Below the pieces are notes generated by a model, which was given only the letters and a program-made list of their open reading frames with translations, did not search any database and had not been told where the DNA came from. DNA of 64,000 nucleotides from Pseudoruegeria sp. SK021 (GTDB lineage: Bacteria; Pseudomonadota; Alphaproteobacteria; Rhodobacterales; Rhodobacteraceae). The position numbers and the translations under genes are program-made. The stretch is from NCBI RefSeq assembly GCF_002119405.1, contig NZ_MTBG01000020.1, forward strand, positions 1 to 64,000, in the 5' to 3' direction. How positions within the stretch are numbered: the stretch's first letter is position 1; every line of letters begins with the position of its first letter. Below, piece by piece: positions 43,324 to 52,837 of the stretch.

Positions 43324-44040
43324 ATGGCACAGGTCCCAGAAACACACCTTTTGGTGGTCGATGATGACGAACGCATCCGCACCCTACTGCAGAAATTTCT
43401 CAGCAGAAGCGGCTTTTGCGTCACGGCGGCCCGGGATGGGGCGCATGCCCGGCGGTTGTTGGCCGGATTGGAATTTGATCTGATCGTCATGGATGTCATG
43501 ATGCCGGGAGAGGATGGGATCAGCCTGACCCGATCCCTGCGCGAGGACATTGCGACACCGATCTTGCTGCTGACCGCCAAGGGTGAAACCGGCGATCGGA
43601 TCGCAGGTCTGGAAGCGGGCGCCGACGACTACCTGCCGAAACCGTTCGAGCCGAAAGAATTGTTGCTCAGGATCAACGCCATCCTGCGCCGGGTGCCGCC
43701 CCCCGTGGCCGAAACGAATGGTCTTCAGGTCCTGACGCTTGGGCCGGTGCGGTATGACACTGAGCGCGGCGAGATGTGGTCGGGCGAAGAGTTGATCCGG
43801 CTCACGGCAACCGAAAGCCAGTTGATGAAGATTTTCTCGACCAGCTTGGGAGAGCCGGTGAGCCGAATGCAACTGGTCGAGGATCTGGGCCGCGATTCCG
43901 GTCGTGAGGGCGGGCAGGCCCAAGAACGGGCGGTCGACGTGCAGATCACCCGGCTGCGCCGCAAGATTGAGGCGGACCCGAAGCAACCGCGCTATCTGCA
44001 AACCGTGCGCGGTGCCGGCTATATGCTGGTGACAGACTGA
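43324..44040 (+). CDS. petR: OmpR-family response regulator PetR-like
   Basis: The 238-residue protein has a receiver domain with acidic residues at about 13-15, phosphoacceptor Asp57 (IVMDVMMPG) and Lys106, and a C-terminal OmpR-type winged helix ending in LRRKIEADPKQPRYLQTVRGAGYM. In Rhodobacter relatives PetR is needed for bc1 complex formation and no linked kinase gene is known; here too no kinase gene is adjacent, and the petABC genes are not in the window. Translation is likely coupled with petP. Confidence 0.88.
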   Translation: MAQVPETHLLVVDDDERIRTLLQKFLSRSGFCVTAARDGAHARRLLAGLEFDLIVMDVMMPGEDGISLTRSLREDIATPILLLTAKGETGDRIAGLEAGADDYLPKPFEPKELLLRINAILRRVPPPVAETNGLQVLTLGPVRYDTERGEMWSGEELIRLTATESQLMKIFSTSLGEPVSRMQLVEDLGRDSGREGGQAQERAVDVQITRLRRKIEADPKQPRYLQTVRGAGYMLVTD

Positions 44041-44064
44041 CCTGCGGCGGCTAGCGTCAGCCTC

Positions 44065-45012
44065 ATGACAACAGCTTTTTTTTTCCATCCCGACGGGCTT
44101 GGACATGTAACGCCGCCTGAGCACCCGGAACAGGTGGCGCGGCTTAACGTGATTGCGAACCTTGCGTCGAAGCCGGAATTTTCTGGCCTGCTGCGCCCCG
44201 AGGTGCCGTTGGCCCCCGATGCCGCGTTGTTGCGCTGTCATCCGCAACGCTATCTCGACCGGGTCGCAGCCGCAGCGCCAGCGCGAGGCTGGGCGGAACT
44301 GGATAGCGATACCCATGTCATGGCGGGATCCGAACGGGCGGCCCGACGTGCGGTGGGCGCGGCGGTGGCGGCTGTCGATTTGGTCCTGACCGGCGGGGCC
44401 GATAATGCCTTTGTCGCCATGCGCCCACCCGGACACCATGCCGAACGGGAGACGGCGATGGGGTTTTGCCTGTACGGCACGGTCGCGGTGGCGGCCCAGC
44501 ACGCTTTGGCTGTGCATGGATTGCGGCGTGTCGTGATCATGGATTTTGATGTGCATCACGGCAACGGGACGCAGGATTTGTTGTGGGACCAGCCCGGCGT
44601 TCTGTTTGTGTCGACGCATCAAAGCCCGCTTTATCCCGGCACTGGCGCGCGGTCTGAGCGGGGCGCCCATGATCAGATCGTCAATCTGCCACTGCCCCAA
44701 GGTACTGATGGCCCGGCCTATCGCGCTGTGTTCGAGGCCGAGGTGATCCCGGCAATTGCGGCAGCGCGACCGGATCTGATTCTTCTCTCGGCCGGGTTTG
44801 ATGCCCATCGGGCGGACCCGTTGGCAGAGATGAATTTAGAGACCGAGGATTTTGCGTGGATCACCGACCGTCTGTGTGCGCTGGCGCAGGAACATTGCGG
44901 CGGAAAGCTGGTTTCCTGTCTGGAAGGCGGCTATGATCTGCCGGCTTTGGGCGACAGTGTTGCGGCCCATCTGCGGGGTCTCATGGCCCAACACGATGCG
45001 GCAGTGAGTTAA
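44065..45012 (+). CDS. Histone deacetylase-like amidohydrolase
   Basis: The 315-residue protein shows the zinc deacetylase signatures: RPPGHHAERETAMGFC, the charge-relay and metal motif DFDVHHGNGTQD, and LSAGFDAHRADPLAEM. It belongs to the class II HDAC/acetylpolyamine amidohydrolase group, whose bacterial members remove acetyl groups from polyamines or small amines. The length is normal. It lies between petR and xseB, 12 bases before the latter, so it may share their message. Confidence 0.9.
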   Translation: MTTAFFFHPDGLGHVTPPEHPEQVARLNVIANLASKPEFSGLLRPEVPLAPDAALLRCHPQRYLDRVAAAAPARGWAELDSDTHVMAGSERAARRAVGAAVAAVDLVLTGGADNAFVAMRPPGHHAERETAMGFCLYGTVAVAAQHALAVHGLRRVVIMDFDVHHGNGTQDLLWDQPGVLFVSTHQSPLYPGTGARSERGAHDQIVNLPLPQGTDGPAYRAVFEAEVIPAIAAARPDLILLSAGFDAHRADPLAEMNLETEDFAWITDRLCALAQEHCGGKLVSCLEGGYDLPALGDSVAAHLRGLMAQHDAAVS

Positions 45013-45024
45013 AAGGACAGACGG

Positions 45025-45267
45025 ATGAGCGAGACAGCAGTAGCGGACATGACGTTCGAGCAAGCGATGAAGGAACTTGAGCGCGTGGTCGGACGTCTGG
45101 AAGCCGGGGACGTGGCGTTGGAAGAATCGATCACCCTTTACGAACGCGGGGCGGCGCTGAAACGCCATTGCGAAGATCGGCTGAAAGCTGCCGAGGAAAA
45201 GGTCGCCGCGATCACTCTGGATGACAGCGGCCAGCCAAAGGGAACTGTGGCGGTGGACGGGCTCTGA
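45025..45267 (+). CDS. xseB: Exodeoxyribonuclease VII small subunit
   Basis: The 80-residue protein has the XseB pattern MTFEQAMKELERVVGRLEAGDVALEESITLYERG followed by a helical LKRHCEDRLKAAEEKV. Several copies assemble along the XseA large subunit to form a single-strand-specific exonuclease. It is followed at once by ispA: the xseB stop and the ispA GTG are one base apart. The xseB-ispA-dxs order is common in many proteobacteria. Confidence 0.95.
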   Translation: MSETAVADMTFEQAMKELERVVGRLEAGDVALEESITLYERGAALKRHCEDRLKAAEEKVAAITLDDSGQPKGTVAVDGL

Positions 45268-45268
45268 G

Positions 45269-46138
45269 GTGTTCCAAGCGGCACTGACGACTGCGGCTGC
45301 GCAGGTTCAATCCTGTTTCGACGATGTGTTGGCCGATGCGGCCGACGTGCCGGTGACGCAGGGCATGCGGTATGCGCTGCGCGGCGGCAAACGGCTGCGC
45401 GGGTTTCTGGTGCTTGAAACGGCGCGCTTGCACGGGATCGAACCGGAGCAAGCGGTGATCGCGGCAGCATCGGTCGAGGCGCTGCACGCCTACTCGCTGG
45501 TGCATGACGATCTGCCCTGTATGGATGACGACGATCTGCGACGCGGCCAGCCGACGGTCCATAAGAAATGGAACGATGGCATTGCGGTTCTGGTGGGGGA
45601 TGCCCTGCAAACACTGGCGTTTGAGCTGTTGGCGCGTGAGGCTTGTGCGCCGGATCCCGCCGTGCGGATTGATCTGGTGGCGACATTGGCCAGGGCCAGC
45701 GGCATTGGCGGGATGGTGTTGGGACAGGCGCAGGACATGGCAGCGGAGACCGCGTCACAGCCATTGACGCTGGAGCAGATTCTGACATTGCAGGGCAACA
45801 AGACCGGCGCGTTGATCCGCTGGTCCGCCGAGGCGGGGGCGCGTCTGGCCCAGGCCGATCCGGCACCGTTGGGAACCTATGCAAGCGCGCTTGGACTGGC
45901 GTTTCAGATTGCGGATGACATTTTGGACGTGACCGGCGATGCCAGCCGCGCCGGCAAGCGTCTGCGCAAGGATGCGGGGGCGGGCAAGGCCACCTTTGTC
46001 AGCCTGCTGGGACTGGAAGCGGCACAGGGTCGTGCCCGCGACCTAGTCGATACCGCCTGCGCCGCGCTCGACCCTTACGGGGCAGACGCGGATCGCTTGC
46101 GGCAGACCGCACATTTCGTTATCTCGCGAGACTATTGA
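45269..46138 (+). CDS. ispA: Geranyl/farnesyl diphosphate synthase
   Basis: This trans-prenyltransferase of about 289 residues has the first aspartate-rich motif (DDLPCMDDDDLRRG) and the second (FQIADDILD), which bind Mg2+ and the diphosphates of DMAPP/IPP. The GTG at 45269, one base after the xseB stop, gives MFQAALTTAAAQVQ, a normal start for the family; an ATG at 45221 would overlap xseB by 47 bases. It supplies farnesyl diphosphate for quinone, carotenoid and undecaprenol synthesis and is followed by dxs of the same pathway. Confidence 0.93.
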   Translation: MFQAALTTAAAQVQSCFDDVLADAADVPVTQGMRYALRGGKRLRGFLVLETARLHGIEPEQAVIAAASVEALHAYSLVHDDLPCMDDDDLRRGQPTVHKKWNDGIAVLVGDALQTLAFELLAREACAPDPAVRIDLVATLARASGIGGMVLGQAQDMAAETASQPLTLEQILTLQGNKTGALIRWSAEAGARLAQADPAPLGTYASALGLAFQIADDILDVTGDASRAGKRLRKDAGAGKATFVSLLGLEAAQGRARDLVDTACAALDPYGADADRLRQTAHFVISRDY

Positions 46139-46209
46139 TTGCCCAAGAGGGGTGACTGGCGATGTCTCGATTGAGGCATCGTGGCTGACCAAGCCGGAGG
46201 ATAAGTGCC

Positions 46210-48138
46210 ATGGCAGATCGCCCGATTACCCCGTTGCTCGATCAGGTTGCCGGACCGGCTGACCTGAAGGCGTTGTCTGATGCTGATTTGGCCCGGCTGG
46301 CCGATGAGGTGCGGGCCGAAACCATCAGTGCCGTTTCTGTGACTGGTGGCCATTTGGGGGCCGGGCTTGGGGTGGTGGAATTGACCGTGGCGCTGCATGC
46401 TGTGTTCGATACGCCCCATGACAAAGTGATCTGGGATGTTGGGCATCAGGCCTATCCGCACAAGATTCTGACCGGACGGCGCGACAGAATTCGGACGCTG
46501 CGGCAAAAGGATGGCCTCAGCGGATTCACCAAGCGCAAGGAAAGCCCATACGATCCGTTTGGCACGGCGCATTCGTCGACCTCGATCTCGGCGGCGCTTG
46601 GGTTCGCAGTGGCGCGTGATCTGGGCGGTGCGCCCGAACACGGCATCGGCGATGCGATTGCGGTGATCGGGGATGGCGCGATGTCGGCAGGGATGGCGTT
46701 TGAGGCGCTGAACAATGCCGGGCACCTGAAAAAGCGCCTGATCGTGGTTCTGAATGACAATGAGATGTCCATCGCGCCGCCGGTTGGGGCGATGTCATCG
46801 TATCTGTCGCGCCTCTATGCTGGCACGCCGTTTCAAGAGTTTAAATCGGCGGCCAAAGGCGCGGTCAGTCTGTTGCCGCCGCCGCTGCAAGAAGGCGCGC
46901 GTCGGGCCAAGGACATGCTGAAGCACCTGACGGTCGGCGGCACCATGTTTGAAGAGCTGGGGTTTTCTTATCTCGGTCCCATCGACGGGCATGACATGGA
47001 CCAGCTTTTGCCGGTGTTGCGGACCGTTAAGGCGCGGGCGCAGGGCCCGATCCTGCTGCATGTCATCACCAAGAAGGGCAAGGGCTATCGTCCGGCCGAA
47101 AACAGCGCGGATCGTGGCCATGCCCGCGCCAAGTTCGATGTCATGACCGGTGAGCAGACCAAGGCCGCCAGTAACGCGCCGTCCTACACATCCGTCTTTT
47201 CCAAGGCCTTGCTGGCCGAGGCCGCAGCGGATGACCGGGTGGTCGCGGTGACTGCGGCGATGCCGGATGGGACCGGGTTGAACCTGTTTGCCGAACGCTA
47301 TCCCAGCCGGTGCTTTGATGTCGGCATTGCCGAACAGCATGGCGTAACCTTTGCCGCCGGGCTGGCAGCGGGCGGCATGAAGCCGTTTTGCGCGATGTAC
47401 TCGACCTTTCTGCAGCGCGGTTATGATCAGGTGGTGCATGACGTGGCGATCCAGCGTCTGCCGGTGCGCTTTGCCATTGATCGGGCCGGTCTGGTCGGCG
47501 CGGATGGCCCCACGCACGCGGGCAGCTTCGACATCGCGTTTCTGACCAATCTGCCCGATTTCGTGGTGATGGCTGCGGCGGATGAGGCTGAGCTGATGCA
47601 TATGGTGGCGACGGCGGCCAGCATTGATGACCGTCCATCGGCGGTGCGGTTCCCGCGCGGCGAAGGGGTGGGTGTGGATGTGCCGGAACGGGGCACGCCG
47701 CTTGAAATCGGCCGTGGCCGGATTGTCAGCCGTGGTCAACGGGTCGCGATCCTGTCGTTCGGTGCCCGGCTTGCCGAAGTCCAGCGCGCCGTGGATGCCC
47801 TGAGTCGGCGCGGGATCACGCCGACCGTGGCAGATGCGCGGTTTGCGAAACCTCTGGACCGGGACATGATCCTGAAACTGGCGGCCGAGCATGAAGCCCT
47901 GATCACCATCGAGGAAGGGGCGGTGGGCGGCTTTGGCAGCCACGTTGCCCAGCTTCTGGCCGATGCGGGCGTGTTTGACGGCGGACTTCGGTTCCGGTCA
48001 ATGGTGTTCCCGGATACCTTCATCGATCAGGCCAGCCCCGAGGATATGTATGCGAGCGCGGGCATGTCCGCGGCTGATATCGAGGCAAAGGTTCTGGAAG
48101 TTCTCGGCGTCGAAAATCTGGCCAAAGCGCGCGTCTGA
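46210..48138 (+). CDS. dxs: 1-deoxy-D-xylulose-5-phosphate synthase
   Basis: The 642-residue enzyme has the thiamine diphosphate-binding motif [18 protein letters not shown] with a downstream Asn, the pyrimidine-binding domain around [18 protein letters not shown], and a C-terminal transketolase-like domain. It condenses pyruvate and glyceraldehyde 3-phosphate in the first step of the MEP isoprenoid pathway. GGAGG lies before the ATG, 71 bases after ispA. The gene is intact. Confidence 0.97.
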   Translation: MADRPITPLLDQVAGPADLKALSDADLARLADEVRAETISAVSVTGGHLGAGLGVVELTVALHAVFDTPHDKVIWDVGHQAYPHKILTGRRDRIRTLRQKDGLSGFTKRKESPYDPFGTAHSSTSISAALGFAVARDLGGAPEHGIGDAIAVIGDGAMSAGMAFEALNNAGHLKKRLIVVLNDNEMSIAPPVGAMSSYLSRLYAGTPFQEFKSAAKGAVSLLPPPLQEGARRAKDMLKHLTVGGTMFEELGFSYLGPIDGHDMDQLLPVLRTVKARAQGPILLHVITKKGKGYRPAENSADRGHARAKFDVMTGEQTKAASNAPSYTSVFSKALLAEAAADDRVVAVTAAMPDGTGLNLFAERYPSRCFDVGIAEQHGVTFAAGLAAGGMKPFCAMYSTFLQRGYDQVVHDVAIQRLPVRFAIDRAGLVGADGPTHAGSFDIAFLTNLPDFVVMAAADEAELMHMVATAASIDDRPSAVRFPRGEGVGVDVPERGTPLEIGRGRIVSRGQRVAILSFGARLAEVQRAVDALSRRGITPTVADARFAKPLDRDMILKLAAEHEALITIEEGAVGGFGSHVAQLLADAGVFDGGLRFRSMVFPDTFIDQASPEDMYASAGMSAADIEAKVLEVLGVENLAKARV

Positions 48139-48142
48139 GGCG

Positions 48143-48823
48143 TTGCCCCTTGCGCCGCCCCTAAGCCGCACGCTTGTTCGGACTTACCGTCTGATCGTTC
48201 TGGCACTGGCCGCGTTCTATTTCGTAGACCGGTTCGGTGCCGATCAGCTGGGGGCGTTCGGCTGACAGTTTCGCTATCTGACGATCTGGGCGCTGACCGG
48301 AAGTCTGATTGCGGCGGCTATGATGCGGACCGCCCGGTATGGGGCTCTCGGCGATCCGGGCGCGGTGTTCGGGTCGGTAGTGGCGGTGCTGAACGCCCTT
48401 GTCGTTGCCTCCTATTGGCGGCTGTATTTCACCGATCCGGCGTTGGTGAATGGCGACACTCAGATTGCGGGCTACCGTGAATATTATCTGCATCTGGCCG
48501 GGCCGGTGTTGCAATGGATTGACGTGCTTTTCCTGAAACGGGCGTTTCGGTTCCCACTGTGCACCGCTGTCTGGCTGGGCGCGTTGGTGGTGATCTATGT
48601 TCTGTGGGCCGAAGTGCTGGTGGCGCCGTTGAATCTGACCCCGGTTGGCACGGTCACTTCGGGATTGCCGTATCCGTTTCTCAACGACATGCCGCTGGCG
48701 GCGCGGTTGCGCTTTTACGGGCTCACCTACGCAAGCGGGGTGGTTTTTGTCGGGCTGTTCTGGGCTGCGGCGCGACTGGTGGCCTGTTCTTCGCTCAGCA
48801 GGGACCGCAATCCAGAGCGATAA
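48143..48823 (+). pseudogene. Polytopic membrane protein gene interrupted by an in-frame TGA
   Basis: A continuous frame from 48143 (possible TTG start) encodes PLAPPLSRTLVRTYRLIVL and a membrane helix, stops at TGA (48263-48265), then continues in the same frame with QFRYLTIWALTGSLIAAAMM and several more membrane segments to 48823. TGG (Trp) in place of TGA would restore one protein of about 226 residues with roughly six helices. I do not recognise the family with certainty. Either a nonsense mutation has inactivated it, or the base call is wrong, or only the 3' part (from 48320) is made. Its 3' end overlaps the convergent epimerase gene by 97 bases. Confidence 0.6.
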
Positions 48824-49650
48824 TCTGGAAACAGCAGACGCAGGCCGAGATCGCGCTTGATGCGGTCGTTGTGGACCCGCTTGCTTTCGGCATAAAAGCT
48901 GCGCGCCATCGGGGTCATTTCGGCCTCTTCCCACGCCTCGACTGGCGGCGGGGGCAAGTTCAGCAACTGTGCTGCATAGGCCAGAACGTCTTGTGGCGGG
49001 GCCGGATCATTATCGCATAGATTATAAATCGCGCCCGGCGCGGGGGCATGGATCGACGCATGGAGGGCCTGCGCGATATCCGCCACGTGAATGCGGCTGA
49101 ACACCTGTCCGGGCTTGATGATCTGGCGCGCGCTTCCGGCGCGGACCTTGGCGAAAGGGCCGCGACCGGGGCCGTAAATCCCAGCGAGGCGAAAAATGTG
49201 CAAGGGAAGCCCGGTCCGGCGGGCCAGATCCCGCCACGCGGCTTCGGCCATGACACGGTGCGCGCCGCGGGTCGTGCTGGGGGTCAGGGGGGTGTCTTCG
49301 TCGACCCAAGCGCCGCCGTGGTCGCCATAAACGCCGGTGGTAGACAAATAGCCAACCCAGGACAACTGCGGCGCGGCTGCGGCAATGCTAGGGCCAAAGG
49401 TCTCTAGGGTGGGGTCGCCGGTCGCCGAGGGGGCTGCTGAAATCAGCAGATGTGTGGCCGAAGCCAACAATGGGGCAGGGTCTTGATCCCCCCACAAAAA
49501 GGGCGTGATCCCGGTTGCGCGCAGGGCGTTGGCTGTGCCCGGATCGCGGGTTGTCCCAGTGATCTGCCACCCCTTGGCCAGCAATAGCGGCGCGAGCGCT
49601 CGGGCGGAATATCCGTGCCCGAATGATACGAGGTGCGGGGGGAGTGTCAT
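48727..49650 (-). CDS. SDR-family NAD-dependent epimerase/dehydratase (YeeZ-like)
   Basis: The 307-residue protein starts with a variant Rossmann loop (VSFGHGYSARALAPLLLAKG) and has the segment YLSTTGVYGDHGG plus RLAGIYGPGRGP, as in the YeeZ-like extended SDR group. The active-site Tyr/Lys pattern is not canonical, so it may be a nucleotide-binding protein rather than a sugar epimerase. Its start overlaps the end of rlmH by four bases. Its 3' end overlaps the broken membrane gene on the other strand. Confidence 0.82.
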   Translation of the reverse strand: MTLPPHLVSFGHGYSARALAPLLLAKGWQITGTTRDPGTANALRATGITPFLWGDQDPAPLLASATHLLISAAPSATGDPTLETFGPSIAAAAPQLSWVGYLSTTGVYGDHGGAWVDEDTPLTPSTTRGAHRVMAEAAWRDLARRTGLPLHIFRLAGIYGPGRGPFAKVRAGSARQIIKPGQVFSRIHVADIAQALHASIHAPAPGAIYNLCDNDPAPPQDVLAYAAQLLNLPPPPVEAWEEAEMTPMARSFYAESKRVHNDRIKRDLGLRLLFPDYRSGLRSLLSEEQATSRAAAQNSPTKTTPLA

Positions 49651-50117
49651 ACGCGATGATACGGGGCGCCGGCCAGAATGCTGCTGGCGCGGTATAGTTG
49701 CTCGGCCAGCATGACCCGCACCATCATATGTGGCCAGACCATTGGCCCGAACGAAAGCAAGCGGTCAGCCCCCTTGCGAAAGGCCGGATCGAAGCCGTCG
49801 GCTCCACCGATCATCACCGCCAGATCGCTGCGTCCGTCATCGCGCCATTTTGCCAAAAGGTTGGCAAAATCCGGCGATGACATCTGGGCGCCGCGTTCAT
49901 CCAGCGCCAGTCGCACCGCGCCATTGGGGCAGGCTTTGTCTAGCAACTGTGCCTCTGCCGCGGGACCGCCGCCTTTGCGGTCTTCAACCTCGACAATGCG
50001 CGCCGGGCCCAAGCCCAACGCGCGACCAGTCCGATCGAACCGCGTGAGATAGTCGTCGACCAGTGCCAGCTCAGGGCCCGCGCGCATCTTACCGACTGCA
50101 AGAATGGTCAGTTTCAT
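49647..50117 (-). CDS. rlmH: 23S rRNA pseudouridine-1915 N3-methyltransferase
   Basis: The 156-residue SPOUT methyltransferase starts MKLTILAVGKMRAGPE and has the S-adenosylmethionine-binding knot segments (VMIGGADGFDP and LSFGPMVWPHMMVRVMLAEQLYRA) and the family end GAPYHRV. It methylates pseudouridine 1915 in helix 69 of 23S rRNA. It lies 21 bases downstream of rsfS, a very common pair in bacteria. Confidence 0.96.
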   Translation of the reverse strand: MKLTILAVGKMRAGPELALVDDYLTRFDRTGRALGLGPARIVEVEDRKGGGPAAEAQLLDKACPNGAVRLALDERGAQMSSPDFANLLAKWRDDGRSDLAVMIGGADGFDPAFRKGADRLLSFGPMVWPHMMVRVMLAEQLYRASSILAGAPYHRV

Positions 50118-50138
50118 AACGTCAGCAACCAGACGAGA

Positions 50139-50525
50139 TCAGGCTTGGCCCGATCCGGTCGGCATCCACATCTTCTCAAGCTGATAGAAATCGCGGACTT
50201 CAGGGCGGAACAGGTGTACGATCACATCGCCGGTGTCGATCAAAACCCAGTCGCCGGGGAACTTGCCTTCGACTTTGCAGCTGACGCTCAGGTCTTGCTT
50301 GAGACGCTCAGTCAACTTTTCTGCCATGGCAGCAACCTGACGCGACGAGCGACCGGTTCCAATGACCATGTGATCGGCAATTTCGGACCGTCCACGCAGA
50401 TCGATGCTGACCACGTCTTCGGCTTTGTCATCTGAGAGAGAAGACATGATCCGCGCGAGGATGTCGTCGCTCTTCGACGTCGTGTGAACGCCCGAACCGG
50501 GCGCATGGGGTGCGGTCATGGGCAT
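50139..50525 (-). CDS. rsfS: Ribosome silencing factor RsfS
   Basis: The protein of about 128 residues has the RsfS core DDKAEDVVSIDLRGRSEIADHMVIGTGRS and the C-terminal DTGDVIVHLFRPEVRDFYQLEKMW. It binds uL14 and blocks subunit joining when nutrients are scarce. Start choice is open: the ATG at 50525 (or 50519) lacks a good ribosome-binding site, while a strong GGAGG lies about 30 bases further upstream, before an in-frame ATC near 50552. It is followed by rlmH. Confidence 0.93.
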   Translation of the reverse strand: MPMTAPHAPGSGVHTTSKSDDILARIMSSLSDDKAEDVVSIDLRGRSEIADHMVIGTGRSSRQVAAMAEKLTERLKQDLSVSCKVEGKFPGDWVLIDTGDVIVHLFRPEVRDFYQLEKMWMPTGSGQA

Positions 50526-50661
50526 GGCCGCCTGGGCTAAGTGGGACAGGATGGTGTCCTCCAGAAATTGAGCGCCGCAAGACACCGGCGCGCGTGTGAC
50601 CCTGATATAGCATCTTCGGGATAAAATCTCAATGTCAGCCGCGCAGGTTCAGTGCCAAGGC

Positions 50662-51216
50662 TTAGTGGAGGCACAGCTCGAGGCCGCCATGCAGGCCGTC
50701 GACAAGCGATTTGGTGGAGACAGTAATGCTGGCGATCGTTAAATCGCGCCCGGAATCGCGCCAGTCCATGGTGACGTGCCCCAGAAGTGGCCCGGACGTG
50801 CGTCGCTGGCAAATCCCCAGTGATGTCTGGTCCGATTGCAGGTTTACGAACCCCGCGACCAACGATGACAACAGCGCACTTTGCTGCAGATGAAAGGTCG
50901 ATTCATCCGCAGGCCGCAGAGCAAAGTCGATCCGATTGCGCCCCGTTGCGGGGTCGGTGCCAGAGGCAACTTGGCGCAGGTCATAGACGCGGTCGGACAG
51001 AATGTTGTCGTTCGGCAGCAACACTCTGAGATGGAACTCGGCGTCGCCGGTGAAGTCCAGCCCGGCGGGAACAGTGCTGCGCAGCCGGAAGTCCGCCGGG
51101 TTCATGTCGACGAACGACTCAATATCGAAGTCCAGACTGGCCCCGGGGGGCATCTGGGCGCATCCCGACAAGGATAAAGCCAATAAGAAAACGGTGTAAA
51201 AGGCGTAGCGCATCAT
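50662..51216 (-). CDS. Putative lipoprotein
   Basis: The 184-residue protein has a short signal peptide ending in a lipobox (LSLSGC, lipidated Cys near residue 19), so it should be anchored in a membrane facing the periplasm. The mature part is beta-rich, with no domain I recognise. Its start codons (ATGATG) overlap the stop of the upstream MscS-family gene, so the two are translationally coupled and may work together. Function unknown. Confidence 0.75.
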   Translation of the reverse strand: MMRYAFYTVFLLALSLSGCAQMPPGASLDFDIESFVDMNPADFRLRSTVPAGLDFTGDAEFHLRVLLPNDNILSDRVYDLRQVASGTDPATGRNRIDFALRPADESTFHLQQSALLSSLVAGFVNLQSDQTSLGICQRRTSGPLLGHVTMDWRDSGRDLTIASITVSTKSLVDGLHGGLELCLH

Positions 51217-52520
51217 TCAGATGCGGGTTTGGTTTGAACGGGGCTGCCTGACATAAGGGTCACTTCGCGTTGCGGAAAGGGGATGGTGATGCTGTTGTCG
51301 CGGAACGCGTCCCATAGCGCCAGAAAGACCGCGCCGCGCACGTTGGTCAGGCCGCCAGACGGGTCGGTGATCCAGAACCGCAGGATGTAATCGACGGACG
51401 AGTCGCCAAACCCAACAATATGGCAGACCGGCTTGCGGCTGTTCAAAACCCGCGGGACACTGCCGGCTGCGGCAACGGCGACCTCGCGCACCAGATGCGG
51501 ATCGTCGCCATAAGCGGTGCCGAAAAAGATGTCGAGACGGACGAATTCGTCGGAATGGGACCAGTTGACCACTTGCCCGGTAATCAGGTCTTCGTTGGGG
51601 ATCAGGAATTCCTTGCCGTCCCGCGTGGTGATGGACACATAGCGCGCGCCCAAGGCGTTGATCCAGCCGAAGGTTTCGCCCAGCGAGATGACGTCGCCGG
51701 GCTTGATTGACTTGTCCAGCAGGATGATCACGCCGGAAACCAGATTGGAGACGATTTTTTGCAGGCCAAAACCGACCCCTAAACCTATGGCGCCGGATAG
51801 AAATGCTAGCCCGGTCAGGTCGACCCCGACGATCTTGAGGCCGATAAAGAAGGCGGTGACATAAAGAACGACTTGCAAGAGTTTGATTAATAACACTTGC
51901 ATGGTCGGAGTGATGTCATCGTTGGCGTGAATCTGTTGCCGAATTGTCTGTGCCAAAAGCCGCGCACCGGCCAGCAGCAACGAGGTGAAGATCAGCACCT
52001 TCAAGACGGCGAGAGCGTTGAGATTCAGATCCCCGAAATCGAGGGCGATATCGCTCAGGACACGCGCGGCATCATCGTCGAGGCTGAGATAGTACAGGGT
52101 CACATAGATCAGCAAAGATGTGGTCACCAAGCGTCGCAGCAGCCGGTTTCGCACAAGTTGCCCGGCCAGCCGGACCAGCAGCCACGCTGTGGCGATCGAG
52201 GCGGCGATGCCCACCAGATAACTGCGGGCGGGCCACGTCACTTCGCGGATGACGACGACCGTAGCCCAGCTTAAGCCGACGAACAGGATCAGGGGAAGCT
52301 GTCGGTAGAGGACCAGCAACAGCCGCAACAGCCATTTCGGCAACCCCTCTAACGCACGCATCCGTTGATACAGCGCCGGGCCAATGATGGCGTTCAGGCC
52401 GAAGGACACTGCCAGCAGCCCGACGATCATCAGCACCTGATACAGGCGCCAGCCAGGGACGACCAAGGTCGACAAAAAGTTCAGGGTTTGGTCCCAAAAG
52501 AGGGTGAGTTCGTTGAGAAT
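51213..52520 (-). CDS. MscS-family mechanosensitive ion channel protein
   Basis: The protein of about 435 residues has several N-terminal membrane segments and the MscS pore helix with its Gly/Ala packing (FLSGAIGLGVGFGLQKIVSNLVSGVIILLDKS region), followed by the beta domain (KPGDVISLGETFGWINALGARYVSITTRDGKEFLIPNE) and the C-terminal cage part. MscS-type channels release solutes on hypo-osmotic shock. The start is unusual: GGAGGAA lies six bases before an ATT (52518-52520), and no ATG or GTG is in a suitable place. A TTG at 52652 would add an unlikely basic leader. Confidence 0.88.
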   Translation of the reverse strand: MLNELTLFWDQTLNFLSTLVVPGWRLYQVLMIVGLLAVSFGLNAIIGPALYQRMRALEGLPKWLLRLLLVLYRQLPLILFVGLSWATVVVIREVTWPARSYLVGIAASIATAWLLVRLAGQLVRNRLLRRLVTTSLLIYVTLYYLSLDDDAARVLSDIALDFGDLNLNALAVLKVLIFTSLLLAGARLLAQTIRQQIHANDDITPTMQVLLIKLLQVVLYVTAFFIGLKIVGVDLTGLAFLSGAIGLGVGFGLQKIVSNLVSGVIILLDKSIKPGDVISLGETFGWINALGARYVSITTRDGKEFLIPNEDLITGQVVNWSHSDEFVRLDIFFGTAYGDDPHLVREVAVAAAGSVPRVLNSRKPVCHIVGFGDSSVDYILRFWITDPSGGLTNVRGAVFLALWDAFRDNSITIPFPQREVTLMSGSPVQTKPASE

Positions 52521-52837
52521 CTGCCTTCCTCCGGGTCTGGTGGGTGCGTGTTCCCTGTCACAGTCGCACGTGAGCGCGCTTTCTCGCAACGTCGAACGGT
52601 GGCCTCCTGCGGGTAATGGCCGAACTATCGTCGGGCCTTTGGCCCTGCTCAATGTCTTGAACGTGGGACAGGGACGCGATATGGCACAGCAATGATCCCG
52701 GAACGTGCCATTGACTGTCGCGCATCAGCGCGGCGCCGTGGTCTGGATGTGGTCGTGTCGGTGCTGCGATTGCGCAGCCACCGGGCGCGGCCCGCCCGTG
52801 GCACGAGGCCGGAACACGACCGCGGGAGAGGACCAAA
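52521..52837. other. Divergent intergenic region between the MscS-family gene and leuC
   Basis: No supported gene is present in these 317 bases. The part near leuC is very GC-rich, with short inverted repeats such as GCTGCG..CGCAGC at about 52764-52779. No leucine-rich leader peptide or known riboswitch is recognisable, so leuC control cannot be read from here. GGGAGAGG precedes the leuC start. Confidence 0.4.

Noticed and set aside
52653-52837. Leader peptide or attenuator for leuC
   Set aside because: No short frame with leucine codon runs and no convincing terminator/antiterminator pair is visible upstream of leuC.
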